A stretch of 64,000 nt of DNA from Pseudoalteromonas galatheae (GTDB taxonomy: Bacteria > Pseudomonadota > Gammaproteobacteria > Enterobacterales > Alteromonadaceae). The stretch lies in NCBI RefSeq assembly GCF_005886105.2, contig NZ_PNCO02000001.1, positions 2,539,001 to 2,603,000 of the forward strand, in the 5' to 3' direction. Made by a program: the position numbers and the translations under genes. The number at the start of each line of letters is the position of its first letter. The stretch's first letter is position 1. The notes beneath the pieces were generated by a model, which saw nothing but the letters and a program-made list of their open reading frames with translations, had not been told where the DNA came from and searched no databases. Positions 43,033 through 50,294 of this stretch are shown piece by piece.

Positions 43033-44337
43033 CTAAAGCATTTCAAGAACACTTTGTTGCTCCAGTTTACTGAGCGCACTTTCCATATCTACTACACTAC
43101 AACCCGATAAGTTCGCAATATCTATTGTGTCATGCTTTCCATCGCTATAATTGAGTAGCATCCTGATATGATTCAACTCTTCTAATTGGCCAACTCTTTC
43201 TTTGCTGAAAAAGCTCAATGTCGGATACAGCCCTCGCTTGCCTAAATTTGGTTCACCATAAGGAAACTTGTTCTCGAACGTTGCTGTCTGCTCCAACGCA
43301 ATAAGAATCTTCTCAAGTTTGTCGATACTATCCAATATCGGTTTAATCCCCATATTTTCTTTATCGTCTAACGAAGTATGATACTCATTGTAACCTGCAT
43401 GAAAACATCGACTCACGCAACATACTGGAAATTGAAAACCTGGCGAATTGTATTGACGCTCATCTGAACCACTTAATGGACTGAATGGAATGTTTTGGTG
43501 GTGAAAGCCATGTTCATTAAGGTGATATAGCAGTTTATCTAACAATCCATTATCGTTACGACTATGCTTGAATACTAATTCTTCAGGCTCACCACCCATA
43601 CAGTTAATTACAAGACCTGAAACTAAATTTTCCTTTAAGTAATCGCCCTCTAAATGAAGCAACCCTAAACTACCAATTGTTTCTGGATGCAAAGCAAAGC
43701 GATACGAATAACGTCGCTTTGGCCAGTGCTTAATTCGGTGATATAAACCGAGCAGTACCAAAGGTCCACTGATTTCATTATTTGCCATTGATGGATGACA
43801 TAAATAAGAACTAAGCAGGATTTCCTTTTTTGACTCTCCCTCAAGGACAGTCTGTGCAATATCCAAATGACCATCAACAAATTCGCTGTCAATGACCGCT
43901 TTATATATGCCGGGTTTTAAATTATCCCGAATATTCTGAGATACACAAAACCCCCACCTTTTTTTGTAATAGCTGGTCACATATGGAATGGCATTCGGTA
44001 ATTCAGGAAGGCTGTAAAGGTGGTTTTGTAATTCTTCGAGCTCAATCTCAGTATTTACAGGCTCAGAGTAATTTACCACTTCCAGATTTAAACGTTTCAT
44101 ATCGGCGACTTTTTGCCCATCCGGATCTAGAAGGTATGCATCATTACAGTGCCACTCTTGTGGAACTGTCCAATCAAACACCGAGGTACCTGTCGGGATA
44201 GACTGAACTGTCAAGGGCATATAACGAGAGAAGATATCATAACTCTGACGCAAGCCTGGTCCCGTAATTGAACGTAATATGGGGAAAAGCTCATCAAAAA
44301 GGCCACTATAAAACAACTCTGACTCTTGATATTGCAC
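43033..44337 (-). CDS. DUF4910-type aminopeptidase-like protein
   Basis: A 434-residue protein of the zinc aminopeptidase-like family (DUF4910, with an inserted DUF2172-like domain near 60-130). Metal-binding candidates are His in SYLCHPSMANNE, Glu in HPETIGSLG, Asp in SGSDERQYNSPG and His in YHTSLDDKEN, so a di-metal site seems intact. The C-terminal ~85 residues look like a small winged helix. Members occur in polysaccharide and natural-product clusters, where they may hydrolyse amide bonds. No signal peptide, so cytoplasmic. It could deacylate an amide intermediate, opposite in sense to the AAC(3)-like gene (inference). Confidence 0.72.
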   Translation of the reverse strand: MQYQESELFYSGLFDELFPILRSITGPGLRQSYDIFSRYMPLTVQSIPTGTSVFDWTVPQEWHCNDAYLLDPDGQKVADMKRLNLEVVNYSEPVNTEIELEELQNHLYSLPELPNAIPYVTSYYKKRWGFCVSQNIRDNLKPGIYKAVIDSEFVDGHLDIAQTVLEGESKKEILLSSYLCHPSMANNEISGPLVLLGLYHRIKHWPKRRYSYRFALHPETIGSLGLLHLEGDYLKENLVSGLVINCMGGEPEELVFKHSRNDNGLLDKLLYHLNEHGFHHQNIPFSPLSGSDERQYNSPGFQFPVCCVSRCFHAGYNEYHTSLDDKENMGIKPILDSIDKLEKILIALEQTATFENKFPYGEPNLGKRGLYPTLSFFSKERVGQLEELNHIRMLLNYSDGKHDTIDIANLSGCSVVDMESALSKLEQQSVLEML

Positions 44338-44509
44338 GTTCTAAACTCCTTATTTCCCGAATATGATACACTTTATTTTTCTGGTGCGCTTATTGTTCTA
44401 AATGGATATAGTTGGCACGCCACACACTATTTCCAAAAAAATTATCCAACAAAATATAACTCTCAAAAATTACTTATACAACATACTGTTACCTTTTAGT
44501 GGTAAAAAG

Positions 44510-45052
44510 TTACCGCTTTCCTTTACGTTTGAGCTCCTCTAATCGCTCTCGCTCCGCCAAAATCATCTTTAACATCTGAATGCGAAGCTCCGCTTCTTGC
44601 TGTTTAAATTCGGAGAGCTGTTCTTCAAGCACTTCCACTTCATCCACTGTTGTTTGGTCACGGTACTTTTTGCTACCTACGTGTTCGATTACAGCTTGCT
44701 GCTCATCATTAGTCGCGTCGGGGTGTTGTTCGACTCTTAAAAAGCGCTGTTCTTGGGATTGCATCAGCTTATTAATTCTTTCTTGGAGTTTACGAATTTG
44801 CGCTTGAATAAGGTCCATTGCCTTTTCTAAGTTTTCATAATCCTCTTTAAATACAGGGTTATCTTCCTTATAACCTGCTGCTTCATCATCAAGCTCTTTG
44901 GAGAGCATCGCAGGTATCTCTTGCTTTTCTTCCGTATCACTTGGTGATTTCGTCTTTATCTGGTTAGCAGCAACTTGAGCTGAGCCTTGTGATTTCAATT
45001 CAGTCTGTTGCTGCAACGGTGGTAAGCCACCTTGATGTATTTGAATATCCAT
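44510..45052 (-). CDS. Coiled-coil protein, paralogue of the gene at 26874-27392
   Basis: A 180-residue charged protein without signal peptide. It shares with the other copy a short start (MDIQIHQ versus MEIQMKPH), a polar low-complexity stretch, YKEDNPVFKEDYENLEKA, a first coiled coil, the box GSKKYRDQTTVDEVEVLEEQL and a C-terminal coiled coil with QMLKM. I chose the ATG at 45052, which has AAGGAG upstream and aligns with the paralogue; the longer open frame is unlikely. The function is unknown. It lies just beyond the end of the metabolite cluster. Confidence 0.75.
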   Translation of the reverse strand: MDIQIHQGGLPPLQQQTELKSQGSAQVAANQIKTKSPSDTEEKQEIPAMLSKELDDEAAGYKEDNPVFKEDYENLEKAMDLIQAQIRKLQERINKLMQSQEQRFLRVEQHPDATNDEQQAVIEHVGSKKYRDQTTVDEVEVLEEQLSEFKQQEAELRIQMLKMILAERERLEELKRKGKR

Positions 45053-45265
45053 TTTCACTCCTTGGGATAGACACTGTTTGCTATATATCGGAAAAACTGA
45101 ATAAAACTTAATTAAATTTATGTTGTGCGTTCCTAATTTCGTTTCCGCTGTCTTCAAACTGACATCAACTCGCGACCAATTTGTCATAAATACCAGCAAA
45201 AATACTAATTAAGCTAACTCGGCTAGGAAGTATGTTGGTATAGCCTCTTTTTTCGCGGGAGCGTT

Positions 45266-46015
45266 ATGGAAAACAAACAAATTGCGGTGGTGACTGGTGC
45301 CTTTGGTGGGATTGGTTCTGCTATTACAAAAACACTCATTGAAAAAGATTTTTTTGTTGTCGCGATAGCAAGTGAAAGGCGTAATGAGGCCGACTTTGAC
45401 CTCTGGCTTAACACGCTACAAATAAATCCAGCTGCGGTAAAACCCTTATTTTTGGATGTAACGCACGCTGAACAATGCCACACAGCGATGGTTCAGGTTC
45501 TACAAGAATTTGGTAATGTCGATCTACTCGTAAACAACGCCGGGATCACACGCGATTCAGCGTTTAAAAAAATGACCCACGCGCAGTGGAGCGAGGTGAT
45601 CAACACCAATTTAAATTCCCTCTTTAATATGACCAACCCGGTCTTTGCGGCAATGTGCGCAAAGAAGCGAGGTCGTATCGTTAATATCTCTAGCGTTAAT
45701 GGCCTAAAAGGTCAGTTTGGGCAGGCTAATTATTCCGCCGCAAAAGCAGGCATGATTGGGTTTACCAAAGCACTGGCCTATGAAGGTGCAAGAAGCGGTG
45801 TTACCGTCAATGCTGTAGCACCGGGCTACACAGAAACGCCTATGGTAAGCGCCATGCGTGAAGACGTGCTAAATAGCATAAAAGCACAAGTACCGATGCA
45901 GCGTTTAGCCACGCCTGACGAAGTTGCAGCCGCAGTTGCGTACTTAGCATCAAAAGAAGCCGGTTACATTACTGGCGAAACCCTGTCGCTCAATGGCGGC
46001 CTATATATGCAATAA
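45266..46015 (+). CDS. phaB: PhaB, acetoacetyl-CoA reductase
   Basis: A 249-residue SDR. Cofactor motif TGAFGGIG is near 10-17, NNAG, catalytic Ser in NISSVNG, and Tyr-x-x-x-Lys in NYSAAKAG. The block NGLKGQFGQANYSAAKAG is diagnostic of PhaB. It reduces acetoacetyl-CoA with NADPH to (R)-3-hydroxybutyryl-CoA, the monomer for polyhydroxybutyrate. It opens the PHA operon; the usual thiolase gene phaA is absent here. GGGAG precedes the ATG at 45266. Confidence 0.92.
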   Translation: MENKQIAVVTGAFGGIGSAITKTLIEKDFFVVAIASERRNEADFDLWLNTLQINPAAVKPLFLDVTHAEQCHTAMVQVLQEFGNVDLLVNNAGITRDSAFKKMTHAQWSEVINTNLNSLFNMTNPVFAAMCAKKRGRIVNISSVNGLKGQFGQANYSAAKAGMIGFTKALAYEGARSGVTVNAVAPGYTETPMVSAMREDVLNSIKAQVPMQRLATPDEVAAAVAYLASKEAGYITGETLSLNGGLYMQ

Positions 46016-46022
46016 CCTAAAT

Positions 46023-46060
46023 ACCACCGAGGGAGCGAGCTGTACCTGATGTTCGGTGGT
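46023..46060 (+). promoter_or_regulatory. Hairpin between phaB and the phasin gene
   Basis: ACCACCGA (46023-46030) pairs with TCGGTGGT (46053-46060) with a 22-base loop. There is no T-run, so it may stabilise or process the mRNA rather than terminate it. Confidence 0.4.
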
Positions 46061-46116
46061 GCTAACTGATCACTATCATCCATTGTGTTAATTTAATCGA
46101 TAACAAGGAAAAGACC

Positions 46117-46464
46117 ATGTACAGCGATTTATTCAAAACATTCAACGAACAAACTGAGCAATTTTTTGCACCAGCGGTACAGTTTAACCAAATCGTGGCA
46201 AAAAACATCGAAGCACTATCCAAAATTCAGCTGCACTCGGCTGAGCAGATCACTAAAACATCCATTGAGCAGCTAAAGCAAGCGACTGAAATCAAAGATG
46301 CAAAATCTATGATGGATTTCAACGCAAGTCAGCTGAACGCGTTAAACGCTCTAAGCCAACAGATGATCCAAGATGGTCAAAAGCTTTCTCAATTAGGTCA
46401 AGAATTTAAAGACAGCTTAGAATCTCTTGGTAAAGAAACGCTAAAAACAGCGAAAGCGCAATAA
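46117..46464 (+). CDS. phaP: Phasin (PHA granule-associated protein)
   Basis: A 115-residue, almost entirely helical amphipathic protein with heptad-like repeats (for example FNQIVAKNIEALSKIQ and LSQLGQEFKDSLESLGKE). This is the phasin pattern, and its place between phaB and phaC confirms it. Phasins coat PHA granules and limit their size. ACAAGGAAA lies before the ATG. A short hairpin before phaC could make the phasin more abundant than the synthase. Confidence 0.88.
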   Translation: MYSDLFKTFNEQTEQFFAPAVQFNQIVAKNIEALSKIQLHSAEQITKTSIEQLKQATEIKDAKSMMDFNASQLNALNALSQQMIQDGQKLSQLGQEFKDSLESLGKETLKTAKAQ

Positions 46465-46475
46465 CCTGCAATTTT

Positions 46476-46492
46476 GGGCGACTTAGGTCGCC
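46476..46492 (+). promoter_or_regulatory. Tetraloop hairpin between phaP and phaC
   Basis: GGCGAC (46477-46482) and GTCGCC (46487-46492) close a TTAG loop 12 bases after the phasin stop codon. A few T follow but no clear T-run. It may be a partial attenuator or an mRNA-stabilising end that lowers phaC relative to phaP. Confidence 0.45.
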
Positions 46493-46526
46493 TTACCCGT
46501 TCAAACAACACAAAGGATCTACCTGT

Positions 46527-48293
46527 ATGGGCACTCAAGAAAATATTGGGCAAGGGTTAACTGCGTGGTGGCAATATAACCAAGAATTGTGGCAGCTCGC
46601 AGCGACAAATTTTGGTAAAGAGAATCCATTACAAAATGCATTAAATGAGCAAAACCAAGCCGACTTACAAAGTTGGCTCAGTGCACTCAATCAGCAACCG
46701 GAAACCTTTATTAAACAGCAAAATGCGTGGTGGCAAACTCAGTTTGCTATTTTTCAAAACAGTTTTATGCCACAAACTGCCGGTGAGAAAGAAGACATTA
46801 TTAGCCCTGAGCGTGGAGACAAACGCTTTATAGACCCAGATTGGCAAGAAAATCCTTGGTTTAACTACCTTAAACAAAGCTATCTTTGGTTTGGACAATC
46901 GCTACAAAACACCATTGAAAATACTCCAGGTCTCGACCCAAAACTTAAAGAACGATTAGCGTTTTTTGCAAGACAGTCCGTGAATTCAGTATCACCGAGC
47001 AACTTTGTTTCAACTAATCCAGAACTACTTAAGCTGACGCTAGAAAGTAACGGGCAGAATCTATTCGATGGACTGGCACGCTTAAAAAAAGATTTAGCCA
47101 AAAGTACTGAAATGCTTCGAGTCAGCATGACTAATGAAAATGCGTATACACTTGGAGAAGACCTTGCTTGTACGCCAGGTAGAGTGGTATTCCAAAATCA
47201 CTTATTTGAACTGATCCAATACCATCCAACTACAGAGCAAGTGCACAAGACTCCCCTGCTTATCGTGCCGCCATTTGTGAATAAATACTATATTTTGGAC
47301 TTGAGAGCAGATAACTCCTTGGTTAAATGGGCACTTGAACAAGGGTATACCGTGTTAATGATGTCATGGAAAAACCCTGATCCAAGCATGGCAAATATTG
47401 CATTTGACGACTATGTCGTAGACGGTGTGCTATGTGCTTTAGAGCAAACCGAAAAGCAAACAGGTGAAACGCAAATCCATACTGTAGGTTATTGCATCGG
47501 CGGTACTCTACTCACTACATGTATGGCCTATATTGCTGCTAAACGCATAAAACAAAGAGTAAAAAGTGCAACCTTACTGACCACGATTTTAGATTTCTCG
47601 CAGCCAGGTGAACTTGGCGCATTTATCAATGAGCCCACCATTAACGCACTAGAGCAGTATAATAATCAAAATGGCGTGATGTCAGGGCATCTGCTCGGTA
47701 CTTCTTTTAGTATGCTGAGAGAAAACAGCTTGTATTGGAATTACTTCGTTAATAACTACCTCAAAGGCAAAGCGCCTGCCGACTTAGATTTACTCTACTG
47801 GAATAGTGATAGTACAAATCTAACCGCGGCCTGCCACAACTTTATTTTACGAGACTTATATCTCAATAATCAGCTTATTGAAGACAAGTCTGTCAGTATT
47901 CGTGGCACTAAAATTGACCTCAGTAAAGTAAAACAACCTGTCTACTTCCTATCTACCCGTGACGATCATATTGCGCTGTGGCAAGGCACTTTTGAGGGGG
48001 CTAAAAAGCTCAGCAGCCCACTCACCTTTGTGCTTGGGGAGTCTGGCCATATTGCCGGAGTGGTCAACCCGCCAAGTGCAAACAAATATGGTTATTGGTT
48101 TGATGGACAAGGCCAAGAAAACCCCGCCCAGTGGCTTGCTTCGGCAAAACATGAAAGTGGATCATGGTGGTCACACTGGGCACAGTGGCTACATCAAATA
48201 AACCCAGAACAAGTGCCAGCCCGTGCCGCACAAAGTGATGAACAACCAGGAATTTACGATGCCCCTGGAGAGTACGTCAAACAGAGTATTTAA
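46527..48293 (+). CDS. phaC: PhaC, class I polyhydroxyalkanoate synthase
   Basis: A 588-residue alpha/beta-hydrolase (C. necator PhaC 589). The catalytic triad is visible: Cys323 in the lipase-like box GYCIGG, Asp480 in STRDDHIALW, and His508 in GESGHIAGVVNPP. Asp and His have the same numbers as in C. necator. Class I synthases work without PhaE/PhaR and polymerise short-chain (R)-3-hydroxyacyl-CoA into PHA granules. It is the last gene of phaB-phaP-phaC. Start ATG at 46527 has AAAGGAT upstream. The length and N-terminal domain are complete. Confidence 0.95.
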   Translation: MGTQENIGQGLTAWWQYNQELWQLAATNFGKENPLQNALNEQNQADLQSWLSALNQQPETFIKQQNAWWQTQFAIFQNSFMPQTAGEKEDIISPERGDKRFIDPDWQENPWFNYLKQSYLWFGQSLQNTIENTPGLDPKLKERLAFFARQSVNSVSPSNFVSTNPELLKLTLESNGQNLFDGLARLKKDLAKSTEMLRVSMTNENAYTLGEDLACTPGRVVFQNHLFELIQYHPTTEQVHKTPLLIVPPFVNKYYILDLRADNSLVKWALEQGYTVLMMSWKNPDPSMANIAFDDYVVDGVLCALEQTEKQTGETQIHTVGYCIGGTLLTTCMAYIAAKRIKQRVKSATLLTTILDFSQPGELGAFINEPTINALEQYNNQNGVMSGHLLGTSFSMLRENSLYWNYFVNNYLKGKAPADLDLLYWNSDSTNLTAACHNFILRDLYLNNQLIEDKSVSIRGTKIDLSKVKQPVYFLSTRDDHIALWQGTFEGAKKLSSPLTFVLGESGHIAGVVNPPSANKYGYWFDGQGQENPAQWLASAKHESGSWWSHWAQWLHQINPEQVPARAAQSDEQPGIYDAPGEYVKQSI

Positions 48294-48308
48294 GAAACTT
48301 ACAATCGA

Positions 48309-48334
48309 TTAGAGGCAAGAAAACTTGCTTCTAA
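48309..48334 (+). terminator. Terminator of the PHA operon
   Basis: TTAGAGGCAAG (48309-48319) pairs with CTTGCTTCTAA (48324-48334) with one G-T pair and an AAAA loop, 15 bases after the phaC stop; TATTT follows. Confidence 0.65.
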
Positions 48335-48401
48335 TATTTCCCGTTATTGACACATTCTATACATTCGGTCAGTCTAGGACGCAAAAATATAGGGAAATAA
48401 C

Positions 48402-49079
48402 ATGATTGGCTTTCTTATACTTGTCGCAGCATTTGTGGTCTTTGTTGGTGTATTACAATATCAAAAAGTAAAAACGATAGCTCATAGACGTACGTTTATA
48501 CAAGATTACGACCTCACGCATTTAAGACCCAAACTCAGTCACCATTATCCTGAGCTTACCGATGAGCAACTGACACAGGTTGAATTTGGTCTCAAGCAGT
48601 TTTTCCAAGCGAATTTATTGCTCGAAGATCAATCCTTGGCTATGCCCTCTCGGGTTGTCGATGCGCTGTGGCATGAATTTATTTTACACACTCAAGAGTA
48701 TCAATCCTTTTGCTACGAAGCTTTTGGCCGTTTCTTACATCATTGCCCATCAGAAGCGATGAAAGGGAAAAACAAAGCGCAACTCAGCCTACGTAAGACA
48801 TGGCGAGCCTGTTGTAGCATCGAGCGCATATCCCCGCGTAGGCCAGCTGCTTTACCAATATTATTCGCACTGGATGCCTTACTCAACATCCCAAATGGGT
48901 ATTACTACTCAGCAACTGACTTTCGTGAACCTGTTACCAAGGGCGATTCCAGCAGCACAACCTATGCAGGTCACATCGGATGTACTTCAATGGATAGTGG
49001 CGACAGCTCCTCATCATCAAGTTCTTCAAACTCAAGTTGCAGTAGTGGCTCAAGTTGCGGCAGTGGCTGTAGCAGTTAG
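48402..49079 (+). CDS. Membrane-anchored glycine-rich-domain-like protein with Ser/Cys tail
   Basis: A 225-residue protein with one N-terminal membrane helix (about 2-20). A conserved core follows, VDALWHEFILHTQEYQSFCYEAFGRFLHHCP near 85-115, which matches the WHxFILhT...Fc...G.yhH motif of glycine-rich domain-containing proteins. The last ~50 residues are almost only Ser, Cys and Gly (SSSSSSSNSSCSSGSSCGSG). Function unknown; the His/Cys pattern suggests metal binding and the tail resembles those of TPM-type membrane proteins. It starts after the PHA terminator with AGGGAAA upstream and is monocistronic. Confidence 0.7.
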   Translation: MIGFLILVAAFVVFVGVLQYQKVKTIAHRRTFIQDYDLTHLRPKLSHHYPELTDEQLTQVEFGLKQFFQANLLLEDQSLAMPSRVVDALWHEFILHTQEYQSFCYEAFGRFLHHCPSEAMKGKNKAQLSLRKTWRACCSIERISPRRPAALPILFALDALLNIPNGYYYSATDFREPVTKGDSSSTTYAGHIGCTSMDSGDSSSSSSSSNSSCSSGSSCGSGCSS

Positions 49080-49192
49080 GCTTAATACTTAATGAAGATA
49101 CCTTTTACATTCGTTAACGTTCGGACCTTATATTGATGCTAAAGATTAGCTAAAATTTGTACCGATTTGACGAGTTTTGATTTGGTGTTCAA

Positions 49193-49681
49193 GTGTCCAT
49201 TATCCATAAATATTACAGCATTATGTTTTCAGCTCTGCTGATATCAGGATGCCATCAATTGGCAGAAGGGCAGTCGCTATGGAAAATTGCCTCAGAAGGG
49301 ATCATCTTTAATGGACAGCTGCAAACTCACCTTTCAGCTCCCTCAATTGCATGCGAGCAATGTGTAGTTAAACGCCAAACGGATATTCGTCCGTCAGGCC
49401 CTGCTAACTACACCTTGGTTTCTGAAAACCAAAAACTAAAAGCGATATGGGGCAAAAGTAGTAATGCCGCTTTGTATATTCCAAATAACGCCGGTAGAAC
49501 CTTAATAAACTTGGCTCCGGATACCGAAACGGGTGTCTGGATTATGGACTTAGAGACTACGCCAAAGCCACTCAAGGTGGGTAAGGTTAATTATGTAATG
49601 CTTGGCGCAGAAACTTATCAAGTGGTTATCAGTCCAAGCTCACAGCGCACAAACTTTGAGTACGCTGTACTTGTAAAATAG
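49193..49681 (+). CDS. Predicted lipoprotein of unknown function
   Basis: A 162-residue protein with a lipoprotein signal: a hydrophobic stretch FSALLISGC with Cys20 as the lipidation site. The mature part is beta-rich (LWKIASEGIIFNGQLQTHL) and has a pair of close cysteines in ACEQCVVKRQ. The start is a GTG at 49193; an ATG at codon 11 would still leave the lipobox but shorten the signal. No family recognised. It is convergent with the DUF4920-like gene, three bases apart. Confidence 0.6.
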   Translation: MSIIHKYYSIMFSALLISGCHQLAEGQSLWKIASEGIIFNGQLQTHLSAPSIACEQCVVKRQTDIRPSGPANYTLVSENQKLKAIWGKSSNAALYIPNNAGRTLINLAPDTETGVWIMDLETTPKPLKVGKVNYVMLGAETYQVVISPSSQRTNFEYAVLVK

Positions 49682-49684
49682 CAT

Positions 49685-50155
49685 TTATTTAGTTGCTAGA
49701 ATAGTTACTGCATTAGGCTTAAGCCTAACTAAACTCATTCCCTCGGTAACTTCGCTTTCATCAAACACCTCGCCATTTTCGTGTGCTCTGTGGGCTAAAT
49801 AACGCTTGGTTTTCTCAATATTTAACTCAAACTGCTCAAGGACGCCGGTCGCATAAGCGCGCTTACCAATGGCAGACATTGGGAAAACCATATCGCCATC
49901 ACGTACCTTTACGTTTATCTCCTCGCCATTATCTACTTTCAGCGTCATCCAACAACCACGCTTTTTACACACTTTGACCACTTCACCTGATAGCGTGATC
50001 TCACTTCCCGTATACCGCTCTGTGTTTTTCAGTACGTCTGCAGCTGTAACGAGCTTGTTCATGTTCGCACCACCGCCAAATTCATTTGTTTTAGCGTCTG
50101 CTGTTGATACAAAAAGTGTGACAACGAAACCACAGAGTAATTTGTTTATCTTCAT
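49685..50155 (-). CDS. DUF4920-like periplasmic OB-fold protein
   Basis: A 156-residue protein with a signal peptide (about 1-21, DA/KT). The core, YTGSEITLSGEVVKVCKKRGCWMTL followed by VKVRDGDMVFP and GKRAYATGVL, resembles the DUF4920 OB-fold, with the conserved CxxxGCW pattern. The two Cys may bind a metal. It is divergent from a TonB receptor across about 140 bp, so the two may share regulation. AAGGAAAA precedes the ATG. Confidence 0.7.
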   Translation of the reverse strand: MKINKLLCGFVVTLFVSTADAKTNEFGGGANMNKLVTAADVLKNTERYTGSEITLSGEVVKVCKKRGCWMTLKVDNGEEINVKVRDGDMVFPMSAIGKRAYATGVLEQFELNIEKTKRYLAHRAHENGEVFDESEVTEGMSLVRLKPNAVTILATK

Positions 50156-50294
50156 ATTTTTTCCTTAAAAGTCAGAATAGTAACGCCTTTAACTATATAA
50201 CTATAAGTAATTATTTATTGCAATTAGATCTTATAACAACTAACATCCACGCCGCAACTGCAAATAGTAATTGTTTTTATTAAGGATTAATAAT

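Noticed and set aside
31431..44337. Aryl-polyene or other polyketide cluster
   Set aside because: No ketosynthase, chain-length factor or aromatic ammonia-lyase gene is present; chain extension is not encoded.
44580..44807. Ser/Cys-rich open frame opposite the coiled-coil gene
   Set aside because: It is the complement of Glu/Gln/Lys-rich coiled-coil codons; no independent evidence.
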